Source of the DNA: Gloeomargarita sp. SKYB120
GTDB taxonomy: Bacteria > Cyanobacteriota > Cyanobacteriia > Gloeomargaritales > Gloeomargaritaceae
Assembly (NCBI GenBank): GCA_025062155.1
Contig: JANXAM010000020.1
Span: 1 to 45,660 of the forward strand
Reading direction: 5' to 3'
DNA: 45,660 bases
The notes under the pieces were generated by a model. The model did no database searches. It worked only from the letters and a program-made list of their open reading frames with translations, and was not told the DNA's origin. Both the position numbers and the translations under genes were made by a program. Positions 1 through 8,145 of the stretch are shown one piece after another. How positions within the stretch are numbered: the stretch's first letter is position 1; each line of letters begins with the position of its first letter.

Positions 1-326
1 TGCAGTACTATGCTTGTCGAGAACCGGAACGCTGGCGCGGGTGTGGTCAGGAACCGGCGCGATTGATTCACCTCACCGAAGCCGACCTACTGCCCTTGCC
101 CGGTTGCGTGCTGGACGTGCAGTACAAGAATGGAGAATTTCACGCCCAGATACGACCCGGCTACCGGTGCGAATTTGAGTACCAGGGACAAAAACGGCAA
201 GTGGACATTGGCTGGCGGGTGAATCCCACCACGTTTATCAGTTACGACCGGGGAGTGGACCCGCAAACGGGCCAAGCGTTGTGGGGCGCACTCATGGGGC
301 CGTACATTTTCCAGAAACGGGAATGA
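1..326 (+). CDS. cpcT: phycobiliprotein lyase CpcT/CpeT family, C-terminal part (5' end outside window)
   Basis: The frame is open from base 3 to a TGA at 324-326 and enters the window already coding, so this is the last ~107 residues of a longer gene. The C-terminus shows the CpcT/CpeT (DUF1001) pattern: a YACREPERW segment, PLPGC, a central YRCEF strand and the closing YDRGVDP...WGALMGPYIF block. Family members are small beta-barrel proteins that attach phycocyanobilin to a cysteine of the phycocyanin beta subunit (around Cys-153/155), acting in the cytosol during phycobilisome assembly. The stop overlaps the ruvA start (ATGA), so the two are probably cotranscribed. A CpeT-type specificity cannot be excluded, but no phycoerythrin gene is visible here. 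Confidence 0.85.
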   Translation, partial: QYYACREPERWRGCGQEPARLIHLTEADLLPLPGCVLDVQYKNGEFHAQIRPGYRCEFEYQGQKRQVDIGWRVNPTTFISYDRGVDPQTGQALWGALMGPYIFQKRE

Positions 327-934
327 TTGGGTGTCTCCAGGGGCAGGTGTTATCTATCAACCCAGCAACGGGGAAATGGCTGGTCACGTTACTGGTGCAG
401 GGGATTGGCTGGGAAGTCCAGGTGGGACAACGATGCGCCCAGACGCTCACCCCTGGCCAGAGCGCTCAGCTCTTCACCCATCTCCAGTGCCGCGATGAGC
501 AACTGGCGCTCTACGGCTTTGCGAGTGCGACTGAACGGGATTTGTTCCGGCAACTGCTGCGCGTCAATGGTGTTGGCCCGCAACTGGCCTTGACCCTGCT
601 GGACACCTTTACCCCGGCGGAACTGGTGCAGGCGATTGTCAACGGCAATGTCGCACTGCTCAGCCAAACCCCCGGCGTCGGCCCGAAGACAGCCCAGCGT
701 CTGGCACTGGAACTACGACAGCCATTGCAACAGTGGTCGGGCATCCCATGCGAAGAAGGCGCTGTGACCCTGCCCGCAACGCTACAGGAAGAAATTACAT
801 TGACCCTGAGCGCCCTGGGTTATACAACCGCCGAAATTAGCCAGGCCCTGGCCCAACTGCGTCAAGACCCCCAGTGCCAGCAGACAACCGACGTGGAGGT
901 GTGGATTCGCCAGGCGATTCGCCGGTTGGGTTAG
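323..934 (+). CDS. ruvA: Holliday junction branch migration protein RuvA
   Basis: This 203-residue protein is the DNA-binding subunit of the RuvAB complex, which drives branch migration of Holliday junctions in recombinational repair. It begins with MIGCLQGQV, the usual RuvA OB-fold start, and has two helix-hairpin-helix motifs, NGVGP near residue 82 and PGVGPK near 117-122. A C-terminal domain that would contact RuvB runs from about 155 to 203. An upstream extension of 14 codons is open, but the ATG at 323 matches the family N-terminus and overlaps the cpcT stop by ATGA, which implies translational coupling. ruvB and ruvC are not in the window. Confidence 0.95.
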   Translation: MIGCLQGQVLSINPATGKWLVTLLVQGIGWEVQVGQRCAQTLTPGQSAQLFTHLQCRDEQLALYGFASATERDLFRQLLRVNGVGPQLALTLLDTFTPAELVQAIVNGNVALLSQTPGVGPKTAQRLALELRQPLQQWSGIPCEEGAVTLPATLQEEITLTLSALGYTTAEISQALAQLRQDPQCQQTTDVEVWIRQAIRRLG

Positions 935-1013
935 CAATTTATGCACTTTTGTAGCCAGAGATGAATATCTGTCAACGAAGTCAAGGGATTGGCCAAACCA
1001 CAGGGGGTTTGGT

Positions 1014-1116
1014 TATAGCTGAGCACAGAATGCTTGACATGGGCAGCAACCGGGAACCTACATGTTTTCCTGTTGGTTGCTTCTCAAGCGCGACAACCTA
1101 AATGTTTCCTGCTATA
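1014..1116. mobile_element. MITE-like element 1 (103 bp), IS630-type TA ends
   Basis: The stretch begins with TATAGC at 1014-1019 and ends with its inverse GCTATA at 1111-1116. Inside are nested inverted arms: GCTTGA (1032-1037) with TCAAGC (1084-1089), and GCAACC (1046-1051) with GGTTGC (1075-1080). It has no coding capacity. The right end read inward (TATAGC, then AAA, TTTAG, TTG at matching spacing) resembles the start of the IS630-family element at 45571. The left end TATAGCTGA matches the right end of the 102-bp element at 33163-33264. TA boundaries fit IS630/Tc1-mariner insertion. The MITE assignment is inference. Confidence 0.5.
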
Positions 1117-1344
1117 GAAGCGTCCTGCGCCTGGGTAGAAAGTCCGCTTGTTCTTTGGCGCGCTGTCCACGGCACCTTTTCCCTACCTGCAAGGAATCGG
1201 GAGCAGCATGGGTGGGCGTTTTGACAGGCTTTTGCTCAGGTGCGAGCGGCGGTCGTACCGCAGTCACTGGGTCGTGTGAGTCTCCGGCCACCTGACCATC
1301 CGCGAGCCTGGTTTGCGTGCAACAGTGGCTTGCCGGTGGGATTC
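1117..1344. other. gene-free stretch, nothing recognised
   Basis: A 98-codon frame is open on the minus strand (1112-1408), rich in Pro, Thr and Ala. It has no recognisable domain or ribosome binding site, lies just downstream of the glnA terminator, and its start sits inside the repeat at 1345-1422. I do not call it a gene. No tRNA, known small RNA signature or terminator is evident between the MITE-like element and the repeat. Confidence 0.4.
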
Positions 1345-1422
1345 CGTTGGCGGTGGGAGAAGTTGTTGGGAGTGCCGTTTGCCCAGCAGCCTGTGGAGAA
1401 ATGTCCATAGCTTTAGGAACGG
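1345..1422 (+). repeat. 78-bp dispersed repeat, copy A
   Basis: This segment matches the reverse complement of 45468-45545 over its whole length with roughly ten mismatches. Shared blocks include GGGAGAAGTTGTTGG, AGCAGCCTGTGG and AAATGTCCATAGCTTTAGGA. Similarity stops abruptly after GGAACGG, where copy A runs into the glnA terminator and copy B runs into a gspE-like pseudogene. Its nature (transposon debris or repeat family) is unknown. Confidence 0.65.
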
Positions 1423-1424
1423 TT

Positions 1425-1452
1425 AAAAAAAGCCTCCGCCCAAGGCAGAGGC
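1425..1452 (-). terminator. rho-independent terminator of glnA
   Basis: On the minus strand GCCTCTGCC, loop TTGG and GGCGGAGGC form a 9-bp stem (one wobble pair), followed by a run of seven T residues. It lies about 40 nt past the glnA stop codon and points in the direction of glnA transcription. Confidence 0.85.
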
Positions 1453-1492
1453 GTTGCAGTTGGAGGTTGCCATCACGGCTGCCGTCGAACCC

Positions 1493-2914
1493 TCAACCGT
1501 CGTAGTAGAGGGCAAACTCGTAGGGATGGGGCCGTAGACGCATAGGGTTAACTTCGTTGTCCAGCTTCCAGTTGATCCAGTTCTCGATAAAGTCCTCTGA
1601 AAACACCCCGCCCGCTAGCAAAAACTCGTGGTCTTTTTCCAAAGCGGACAAGGCATCCTCTAGCGAACCCGGCGTCGAAGGCACCTGCGCTAGTTCCTCC
1701 GGCGTGAGTTCGTAGATGTTCTTATCCAGTGGTTCGCCCGGGTCAATCTGGTTTTTGATCCCATCCAGACCCGCCATCATCATGGCTGAGAATGCCAGGT
1801 AAGGGTTGCACATGGGGTCTGGGCAACGGAACTCCAGCCGCTTGGCCTTGGGATTGTCTCCCGTCACTGGAATCCGAATCGCTGCCGAGCGGTTGCCCTG
1901 GGAATAAACCAGGTTCACAGGCGCCTCAAACCCCGGCACCAGCCGCTTGTAGGAATTGGTCGTGGGATTGGTAAACGCCAGGAGCGCCGGCGCGTGCTTC
2001 AGCAGGCCCCCAATGTACCATAAGGCGACTTGGCTCAACCCCGCGTACTTATCTCCGGCAAACAGGGGCTGCCCGTCCTTCCAAATCGACTGGTGGGTGT
2101 GCATCCCCGAACCATTGTCGTTAAACAGGGGCTTGGGCATAAAAGTCGCCGTCTTCCCCCGCCGCCGCGCCACGTTTTTGATTACATACTTATAGGTCAT
2201 CAGGTAGTCCGCCGCTGTTACCAGGGGTGAGAACCGGAACCCCAACTCGCATTGCCCCCCAGTCGCCACCTCATGGTGATGTTTTTCAACCGGCACCCCG
2301 CAGGCCGCCATCGTCAGCAGCATTTCCGTGCGCAAATCCTGGAGCGTATCGCTAGGCGACACGGGGAAATAGCCCTCCTTGTAGCGGGGTTTGTAGCCTA
2401 GGTTGCCCCCTTCTTCGACGCGACCACTATTCCAGCGCCCCTCAATCGAGTCCACATGGTAGTAGCACTCGAACTCCCGCTGGTCAAAACGCACGTCATC
2501 AAACACGAAAAATTCTGCTTCCGGCCCGAAGTAGGCCACGTCTCCAATCCCGGTGCTGATCAGGTAATCGGCGGCGCGCTGGGCAATCGCCCGGGGACAC
2601 CGCCCGTAGGTACTCCCTGTGCGCGGTTCCCAAATCGTGCAGATCATGCTCAGGGTGGGTTCCGACATGAACGGGTCAATCCAGGCGGTCGCTGGGTCGG
2701 GACGCATTAACATATCGGACTCATTAATGGTCTTCCAGCCCCGGATACTCGACCCGTCAAAGGGCATGCCTACCTCAAACGTGTTCTCGTCAATCAACTC
2801 GCTGGCATAACTGCAGTGTTGCCACACCCCCAGCATATCCACAAACTTCAGGTCCACCATGCGGATATTCTGGTCCCGAATCATCTGTAAAACGTCCTGC
2901 GCCGTCTTTGCCAT
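1493..2914 (-). CDS. glnA: type I glutamine synthetase (GlnA)
   Basis: This 473-residue cytosolic enzyme condenses ammonium and glutamate with ATP, the entry step of the GS-GOGAT nitrogen cycle. Family features are [11 protein letters not shown], the [12 protein letters not shown] metal-binding block, KHHHEV, the ATP loop [18 protein letters not shown] and the C-terminal [10 protein letters not shown] around the tyrosine that is adenylylated in enterobacteria. The start is ATG at 2914, preceded by AGGAG at a good distance; an 11-codon upstream extension has no family support. It is transcribed away from apcF, with an NtcA-type promoter upstream and a strong terminator downstream. Cyanobacterial GlnA is usually controlled by small inactivating factors (GifA/GifB), which are not in the window. 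Confidence 0.97.
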   Translation of the reverse strand: MAKTAQDVLQMIRDQNIRMVDLKFVDMLGVWQHCSYASELIDENTFEVGMPFDGSSIRGWKTINESDMLMRPDPATAWIDPFMSEPTLSMICTIWEPRTGSTYGRCPRAIAQRAADYLISTGIGDVAYFGPEAEFFVFDDVRFDQREFECYYHVDSIEGRWNSGRVEEGGNLGYKPRYKEGYFPVSPSDTLQDLRTEMLLTMAACGVPVEKHHHEVATGGQCELGFRFSPLVTAADYLMTYKYVIKNVARRRGKTATFMPKPLFNDNGSGMHTHQSIWKDGQPLFAGDKYAGLSQVALWYIGGLLKHAPALLAFTNPTTNSYKRLVPGFEAPVNLVYSQGNRSAAIRIPVTGDNPKAKRLEFRCPDPMCNPYLAFSAMMMAGLDGIKNQIDPGEPLDKNIYELTPEELAQVPSTPGSLEDALSALEKDHEFLLAGGVFSEDFIENWINWKLDNEVNPMRLRPHPYEFALYYDG

Positions 2915-2956
2915 CAGCACTGCTCCTGAACATCTGCTCGCGTCCACAATGCGCCG

Positions 2957-2999
2957 ATTTTAGGCAGCAAGCGCGCTGGGTGTTTGTATCTTGGGATAC
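2957..2999 (-). promoter_or_regulatory. NtcA-activated promoter of glnA
   Basis: GTATCTTGGGATAC at 2986-2999 is an exact GTA-N8-TAC NtcA box. On the minus strand a TAAAAT -10 hexamer (2962-2957) follows 23 nt later, the spacing of class II NtcA promoters, where the box replaces the -35 element. The glnA start codon is about 40 nt beyond. The box is nearly palindromic and also lies 110 nt upstream of apcF, so an effect on that gene is possible but not shown. Confidence 0.85.
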
Positions 3000-3109
3000 C
3001 ATTTACTGGCGGGGTCATGGTTACAGAGTGCAACGAACCGTCGCCCGATGGGGTTCTCGTGGTAATCTATTTGCTGGACTTTCAATCCCTAGATTTTTTA
3101 GACAACGCC

Positions 3110-3616
3110 ATGCGAGATGCCATCACCAGTTTAATCGCCCGTTATGACCTAGCCGGACGTTACTTTGACCGGAATGGAATTGAGCGTTTACAAGCCTACT
3201 TTGATACGGGGTTGGCGCGGGTGCAGGTGGCGCGGATGATCACTGCCGAAGCCGCCAATTTGGTGCGTGCCGCCGCCTCCCAATTGTTTACCGAGCAGCC
3301 GGAGTTGATCCGTCCGGGGGGCAACGCCTATACCACCCGGCGCTACGCCACCTGCCTGCGGGACATGGATTACTTCCTGCGCTATGCCAGTTATGCCCTG
3401 GTGGCCGGCAACAACGATGTCTTGGACGAACGGGTGCTCGAAGGACTGCGGGAAACCTATAATTCGCTGGGGGTTCCCTTGGGGCCATCGGTGCGGGGCA
3501 TTCAGATATTAAAGGAAAAAGTACAGGCGATGGCAGCGCAGGCGGGTATTACCGGCGATTTCATTGCCGAACCCTTTGACTACCTAGCCCAGGGCTTGAG
3601 CGAGCAAGACGTTTAA
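3110..3616 (+). CDS. apcF: allophycocyanin beta-18 subunit (ApcF)
   Basis: This 168-residue phycobiliprotein of the phycobilisome core partners with the core-membrane linker in the basal cylinders that pass energy to photosystem II. The chromophore-binding Cys is at residue 82 in RRYATCLRDMDYFLRY. ALVAGNNDVLDERVLEGLRE and the absence of ApcB-specific features favour ApcF over ApcB. The start is set at the ATG at 3110 (MRDAITSLI), the invariant family N-terminus; a further 42 upstream codons are open but would run across the glnA promoter region. It diverges from glnA, and tlyA follows 3 nt after its stop, in the same frame. Confidence 0.9.
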   Translation: MRDAITSLIARYDLAGRYFDRNGIERLQAYFDTGLARVQVARMITAEAANLVRAAASQLFTEQPELIRPGGNAYTTRRYATCLRDMDYFLRYASYALVAGNNDVLDERVLEGLRETYNSLGVPLGPSVRGIQILKEKVQAMAAQAGITGDFIAEPFDYLAQGLSEQDV

Positions 3617-3619
3617 CCC

Positions 3620-4441
3620 TTGAAGGAACGGCTGGATACGCTGCTGGTCACCCAGGGGCACTTTCCCACCCGTGAGCAGGCGCGTCGGGCGATTCAGGCG
3701 GGTTGGGTGCAGGTCAATCGCCAGGTGGTGGACAAGCCAGGAGCGCTCGTGCCAGCAGACAGCGCCATTACTATCCAGTCGCGGGCGCCCTACGTTTCGC
3801 GGGGTGGCGAAAAACTGGCCCATGCCCTGTGTACATTTGGTATTGCCGTGGCTGGCCGTGTGGCGCTCGATGGGGGGATTTCAACAGGCGGGTTTACAGA
3901 TTGTTTACTCCAGGCGGGCGCGCGGCGCGTTTATGGCGTGGATGTGGGTTATGGGCAAGTGGCCTGGCAATTGCGGCAGGACCCCCGTTTGAAACTCTTA
4001 GAGCGCACCAACCTGCGGTATTTGCAACCGGAACAGATTTACGGCCCTGACGACCCCTGGCCCGATTTAGGGGTCTTGGACTTGTCATTTATTTCAGTCA
4101 CGAAGGTACTGCCCGCCGTGTGGCATTTACTCTTACCCCCGCGCGAGCTAGTGGTGCTAGTGAAACCCCAGTTTGAAGTGGGCCGGGAACAGGTGGGCAA
4201 AGGCGGTGTCGTGCGGTCGCCCCAAGCGCAGGCGCAGGCCATTCAATCCGTCGCCCAGGCCGCTACAACCTTGGGCTGGCATGTGCAGGGCCTCACGGCA
4301 TCCCCCTTGCTGGGACCGGCAGGCAACCGGGAGTTTTTGTTATGGCTGCGGATGACCCACCCGTCTGGGCAACTCGACTGGCCGGCGTTGCTTGCGCAAG
4401 TGGTGACGGACCATGACCCTACCACTGGATTCGGCAATTAA
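3620..4441 (+). CDS. tlyA: TlyA family rRNA (cytidine-2'-O)-methyltransferase
   Basis: The 273-residue protein has an N-terminal S4 RNA-binding domain (about residues 2-60, RLDTLLV...REQARRAIQAGWV) followed by an FtsJ/RrmJ-like Rossmann methyltransferase with the motif LDGGISTGGFTDCLLQ and the later LDLSFIS and KPQFE segments. TlyA proteins methylate cytidine 2'-hydroxyls in 16S and/or 23S rRNA; some members are reported as haemolysins. The only workable start is TTG at 3620, because the apcF stop is in the same frame one codon upstream. Translation is therefore probably coupled to apcF. Confidence 0.88.
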   Translation: MKERLDTLLVTQGHFPTREQARRAIQAGWVQVNRQVVDKPGALVPADSAITIQSRAPYVSRGGEKLAHALCTFGIAVAGRVALDGGISTGGFTDCLLQAGARRVYGVDVGYGQVAWQLRQDPRLKLLERTNLRYLQPEQIYGPDDPWPDLGVLDLSFISVTKVLPAVWHLLLPPRELVVLVKPQFEVGREQVGKGGVVRSPQAQAQAIQSVAQAATTLGWHVQGLTASPLLGPAGNREFLLWLRMTHPSGQLDWPALLAQVVTDHDPTTGFGN

Positions 4442-4474
4442 GATGGCAAATAAGTCCCCTGATGCCGACCGACT

Positions 4475-4837
4475 ATGCAACTCACGGCCTATCTCCACAC
4501 CGCCATCACGGTGCGGGACCTGCAACGGGCGCAAGCGTTTTACGAAGGGGTGCTGGGCCTGCAACCGGTGCATCGCGCCTTGAATTTCCCTGGCGTCTGG
4601 TATGAAATTGGCGGGGTGCAGATTCATCTCATCGAACAGCCCCACGTCCACCCAGAACGACCCGACCCCCATCGCTGGGGACGCAACCCACACCTGGCGT
4701 TTGCCGTCAAGGATTTAGCGCAGGCCGAACAGGAATTGCGTGCTGCCGGTTATCCAGTGCAGAAAAGTACCTCAGGACGGGCGGCGTTGTTTACCCAGGA
4801 CCCGGACGGCCATATCCTCGAACTCAGCCAGGTGTGA
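4475..4837 (+). CDS. VOC (glyoxalase/bleomycin resistance) family protein
   Basis: This 120-residue protein forms one vicinal-oxygen-chelate unit with paired beta-alpha-beta-beta-beta modules. Possible metal ligands are visible: His in AYLHTAITV (residue 8), His in HLAFAVKDL, and Glu in DPDGHILELSQV near the C-terminus. FYEGVLGLQPV is the usual helix and strand after the first module. The family covers glyoxalases, dioxygenases and antibiotic-binding proteins, so the substrate cannot be named. It lies 33 nt after tlyA and 62 nt before ispG on the same strand. Confidence 0.8.
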   Translation: MQLTAYLHTAITVRDLQRAQAFYEGVLGLQPVHRALNFPGVWYEIGGVQIHLIEQPHVHPERPDPHRWGRNPHLAFAVKDLAQAEQELRAAGYPVQKSTSGRAALFTQDPDGHILELSQV

Positions 4838-4899
4838 CCTTCCTCCTAGCCGCCCCAGGCACTAGAATTGAAGGCAAGCGGTGTATCCATCCCTGAGTT

Positions 4900-6132
4900 A
4901 TGCAGACCCTGGAAAAGCCAGCATCTACGCCCTATACCGATTTGCCCGTTACATTTCCGCGTCGGCGCACCCGCCCCGTGCGCGTGGGAAACGTAACCAT
5001 TGGCGGCGACCATCCCATTGTTGTACAGTCCATGATCAACGAGGACACGCTGGATGTGGAGGCATCGGCCAAAGCGATTGAACGGTTGCATCGGCTGGGG
5101 TGCGAGATTGTGCGGGTGACGGTGCCTAGCTTGGCCCATGCCCACGCCGTTGGGGAAATTCGCCAGAAACTACGACAGCAATACATGGACGTACCCCTGG
5201 TGGCGGATGTCCACCACAACGGCATGAAAATTGCGCTGGAGGTGGCCAAGCATGTGGACAAGGTGCGGGTCAATCCAGGGTTGTATGTGTTCGAGAAACC
5301 CAAGCCCAATCGCACGGAATACACCCAGGCGGAGTTCGATGAAATTGCGGAAAAAATCCGGGATACCCTAGCGCCCCTGGTAAAGTTGCTCAAGGCCGAA
5401 GGCAAGGCGATGCGCATTGGGGTCAACCACGGGTCCCTGGCAGAGCGCATGTTGTTTACCTACGGGGATACGCCCGAAGGGATGGTGGAATCGGCGCTGG
5501 AATTTATCCGCATCTGCGAATCGCTAGATTTCCGCAACCTGGTGATTTCTCTCAAGGCGTCGCGGGTGCCGGTGATGATTGCCGCCAATCGCCTGATGGT
5601 CAAGCGCATGGATGAACTGGGGATGGATTACCCACTCCATATCGGGGTGACCGAAGCAGGCGATGGGGAATACGGTCGCATCAAGTCCACGGCGGGGATT
5701 GCCACCCTGCTAGCAGAAGGGATTGGCGATACGATTCGGGTGTCGTTGACAGAAGCGCCGGAGAAGGAAATTCCGGTATGCTACAGTATTCTACAGGCTC
5801 TGGGGCTACGCCGGACGATGGTCGAGTATGTGGCCTGTCCGTCGTGTGGCCGCACGTTGTTTAACCTGGAGGAGGTCTTGCACAAGGTTCGGGAAGCGAC
5901 GAAGCACCTGACTGGCTTGAACATTGCCGTGATGGGGTGCATTGTCAACGGGCCAGGGGAAATGGCGGACGCAGATTATGGGTATGTCGGGAAAACGCCA
6001 GGGGTAATTGCCCTGTATCGCGGTCGGGAGGAAATCAAACGGGTGCCCGAGTCGGAAGGCGTAACAGAGTTGATTAATCTCATCAAAGCGGATGGCCGTT
6101 GGGTTGATCCGCCGGCAGACACAACAACATAG
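4900..6132 (+). CDS. ispG: 4-hydroxy-3-methylbut-2-en-1-yl diphosphate synthase IspG (GcpE)
   Basis: This 410-residue iron-sulfur enzyme of the MEP isoprenoid pathway reduces MEcPP to HMBPP; cyanobacteria draw the electrons from ferredoxin. The [4Fe-4S] ligands are visible as Cys313 and Cys316 in CPSCGRTLF and Cys347 in [10 protein letters not shown]. The N-terminal TIM barrel holds [13 protein letters not shown] and RVNPGL. The length suits the bacterial type without the plant insertion. A protease gene (11 nt later) and a Z-ISO-type carotene isomerase follow on the same strand, suggesting an operon with an isoprenoid/carotenoid link. Confidence 0.96.
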   Translation: MQTLEKPASTPYTDLPVTFPRRRTRPVRVGNVTIGGDHPIVVQSMINEDTLDVEASAKAIERLHRLGCEIVRVTVPSLAHAHAVGEIRQKLRQQYMDVPLVADVHHNGMKIALEVAKHVDKVRVNPGLYVFEKPKPNRTEYTQAEFDEIAEKIRDTLAPLVKLLKAEGKAMRIGVNHGSLAERMLFTYGDTPEGMVESALEFIRICESLDFRNLVISLKASRVPVMIAANRLMVKRMDELGMDYPLHIGVTEAGDGEYGRIKSTAGIATLLAEGIGDTIRVSLTEAPEKEIPVCYSILQALGLRRTMVEYVACPSCGRTLFNLEEVLHKVREATKHLTGLNIAVMGCIVNGPGEMADADYGYVGKTPGVIALYRGREEIKRVPESEGVTELINLIKADGRWVDPPADTTT

Positions 6133-6143
6133 GGGGATGCATC

Positions 6144-7427
6144 ATGACACACCAGCAATGGGCGCGGGGCGTAGCCATCGGAGCGACAGCAACAGTAGCA
6201 GTTAGCTTCTTGGCCACCGGTGTAGGGAAACAGAGTTGGGCCAGCTTGAAAGAAAGTCCCAAGCAACTGGTGGATGAGGTCTGGCAGCTCATTTACCGGG
6301 ACTACGTGGACCCGTCGTTTAACCAGACCAACTGGAAGCAAGTCCGCCAGCAGTATCTCAGCCGGGAATACAGCAGCAAGGAAGAAGCCTACAAGGCTAT
6401 CCGCGAGATGCTGGAAAAACTGGGCGACCCCTACACGCGCTTCCTCGACCCCAAACAATTTGCCAACCTGCGGATGGATACCTCGGGGGAATTGCACGGG
6501 GTTGGCATCCAATTGGCGCAGGAGGAAAAAACGAACCGGCTGGTGGTGATTGCCCCGATTGAAGATACGCCGGCGGCGCGGGCGGGTATCTTAGCCCAGG
6601 ACTACATTGTCTCCATTGACGGGCGCAGCACCAAGGGCATGGACATCAACGAGGCGGTGTCCCTGATTCGCGGCAAACCGGGGACGACGGTAACCTTGGT
6701 GATTGAGCGGGGCGGTCAGCTTTTGACCTTTACGTTGAAACGGGAACGGATTGAACTCCATGCGGTGCGGCACGAGGTGCGGGAAACGCCGGCGGGCAAG
6801 GTGGGCTATATCCGCATGACCCAGTTCAACGCCAATTCTCCCCAAGACATGCGCGAGGCGATTCGCAAGCTGGAGTCCCAAGGGGTAATTGGTTACATTC
6901 TGGATTTGCGGTCGAATCCAGGGGGCCTGTTGCAAGCGAGTATTGAAATTGCCCGCATGTGGATGGAACGGGGCACGATTGTTTCGACAGTGACACGCGC
7001 CGGGGAAGCGGAGCGGTACGAAGCGTCGCGACGGCCTTTGACCAACCGGCCCTTGGTGGTGCTGGTGGATGGAGGTTCTGCAAGCGCGAGTGAAATCCTG
7101 GCCGGGGCATTGCAGGACAATCGCCGGGCGGTGTTGGTGGGTACAAAAACCTTTGGCAAAGGGCTGGTGCAATCGGTGCGGGAACTCCAGGACGGTTCGG
7201 GTGTGGCGATTACTATTGCCCGCTATTTGACGCCCAATGGTCGCGACATCAACAAGGAGGGCATCAAGCCGGATGTGGAAATCAGTCTCACGGACGAGCA
7301 GCGGGAAAGAATTATCCGGGACCGAGCGATTGGCACACCGGCGGACCCCCAATTTGCGCGGGCGTTGGATGTGCTAACTGATATTGTGCGCAAGGGGACG
7401 CCGATTCAACGGGGCGCGGTCCACTAG
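6144..7427 (+). CDS. carboxyl-terminal processing protease (CtpA family, S41)
   Basis: The 427-residue product has an N-terminal hydrophobic segment (about 9-28), which looks like a signal sequence or membrane anchor, so it probably acts in the thylakoid lumen or periplasm. A PDZ domain spans about 115-200 (GVGIQLAQ...DGRSTKGM). The S41 Ser/Lys dyad lies in GGSASASEI (residues 310-318) and TFGKG (Lys339). In cyanobacteria one paralogue, CtpA, trims the D1 precursor of PSII, while CtpB and CtpC have other roles. I cannot tell which paralogue this is. An AGGGGG ribosome binding site precedes the ATG. The neighbour genes ispG and the Z-ISO-like gene are 11 and 6 nt away. Confidence 0.9.
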   Translation: MTHQQWARGVAIGATATVAVSFLATGVGKQSWASLKESPKQLVDEVWQLIYRDYVDPSFNQTNWKQVRQQYLSREYSSKEEAYKAIREMLEKLGDPYTRFLDPKQFANLRMDTSGELHGVGIQLAQEEKTNRLVVIAPIEDTPAARAGILAQDYIVSIDGRSTKGMDINEAVSLIRGKPGTTVTLVIERGGQLLTFTLKRERIELHAVRHEVRETPAGKVGYIRMTQFNANSPQDMREAIRKLESQGVIGYILDLRSNPGGLLQASIEIARMWMERGTIVSTVTRAGEAERYEASRRPLTNRPLVVLVDGGSASASEILAGALQDNRRAVLVGTKTFGKGLVQSVRELQDGSGVAITIARYLTPNGRDINKEGIKPDVEISLTDEQRERIIRDRAIGTPADPQFARALDVLTDIVRKGTPIQRGAVH

Positions 7428-7433
7428 CGATAC

Positions 7434-8126
7434 ATGTCCCACGTCGTTATCCTGGGGTGGTTGCTCGGGTTTGCCTTGGTCCATAGCGGTCTTGCTGCCT
7501 TACGACCCCGTGGGGAAAAGGTCCTGGGCGCGCGTGGGTACCGCGTGCTGTTTGCCAGTTTGAGCTTGCTGATTGCCGTCCCGATGCTGGCTTATTTCTT
7601 GAAACACCGCTACGACGGGGTGCAGTTGTGGCAAGTGCAGGACGTGCCGGGGATACGGGCGCTAGTGGCGGTTCTCACCGTGATTGCCTTTCTATTTCTC
7701 TATCCGGCGACGTTTAACTTGGGGGAGATCGCTGCGATTCAAAAACCGCAAGTGCATCTCTATACCCAGGGCATTATCCGTATCTGTCGCCATCCCCAGA
7801 TGGTGGGCCAAACCCTATGGTGTATCGCCCATACCTTGTGGATTGGCAGTTCGTTTGCGCTGGTGACATCCCTGGGGTTAATCGCCTATCACTTGTTTGG
7901 CGTCTGGCATGGCGACCGGCGCTGGGGGCAACGGTATCCCGAAGCCTTTGCGGTTCTAAAAGCGCAGACTTCCATCATTCCCTTCAAAGCGATTTGGGAA
8001 GGCAAACAAAAGTTAGTGCTCTCTGAATTTTTACGCCCAGCCTATGCGGGAGTTGCTGTTTTTGTCGCTATCGTGTACTGGTTACACCCGCAGATGTGGA
8101 GGTGGGCCGAGCGATTGCCGTGGTAA
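7434..8126 (+). CDS. NnrU family membrane protein, likely 15-cis-zeta-carotene isomerase (Z-ISO)
   Basis: The 230-residue integral membrane protein has about six hydrophobic segments and the NnrU/Z-ISO signature: LVHSGLAALRPRG near the N-terminus, RICRHPQMVGQTLWC in the middle, and HLFGVWHGDRRWGQRYPEAF. Plant Z-ISO is a haem-dependent enzyme that isomerises 9,15,9'-tri-cis-zeta-carotene before the desaturation steps leading to lycopene. The conserved histidines are compatible with haem ligation, but I cannot prove function. It starts 6 nt after the protease gene and is downstream of ispG, which supports a carotenoid role. NnrU proteins linked to denitrification are the alternative. Confidence 0.75.
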   Translation: MSHVVILGWLLGFALVHSGLAALRPRGEKVLGARGYRVLFASLSLLIAVPMLAYFLKHRYDGVQLWQVQDVPGIRALVAVLTVIAFLFLYPATFNLGEIAAIQKPQVHLYTQGIIRICRHPQMVGQTLWCIAHTLWIGSSFALVTSLGLIAYHLFGVWHGDRRWGQRYPEAFAVLKAQTSIIPFKAIWEGKQKLVLSEFLRPAYAGVAVFVAIVYWLHPQMWRWAERLPW

Positions 8127-8145
8127 GTCAGGGAAAAAATTGACT

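Noticed and set aside
992-1012. CCAAACC/GGTTTGG hairpin after ruvA as a terminator
   Set aside because: The stem is perfect over 7 bp, but no T-run follows and the MITE-like element begins right after it.
1032-1089. Nested inverted repeats as a 6S-like or other small RNA gene
   Set aside because: No promoter or terminator was found, the arms are only 6 bp, and the segment is better explained as the interior of a MITE-like element.
1112-1408. 98-codon open frame on the minus strand downstream of glnA
   Set aside because: It has no ribosome binding site, no recognisable domain, a low-complexity Pro/Thr/Ala composition, and its start lies inside a repeat whose other copy has a stop at codon 4.
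2984-3109. N-terminal extension of ApcF by 42 residues
   Set aside because: The extension overlaps the NtcA box, has no counterpart in the family, and the invariant N-terminus starts at 3110.
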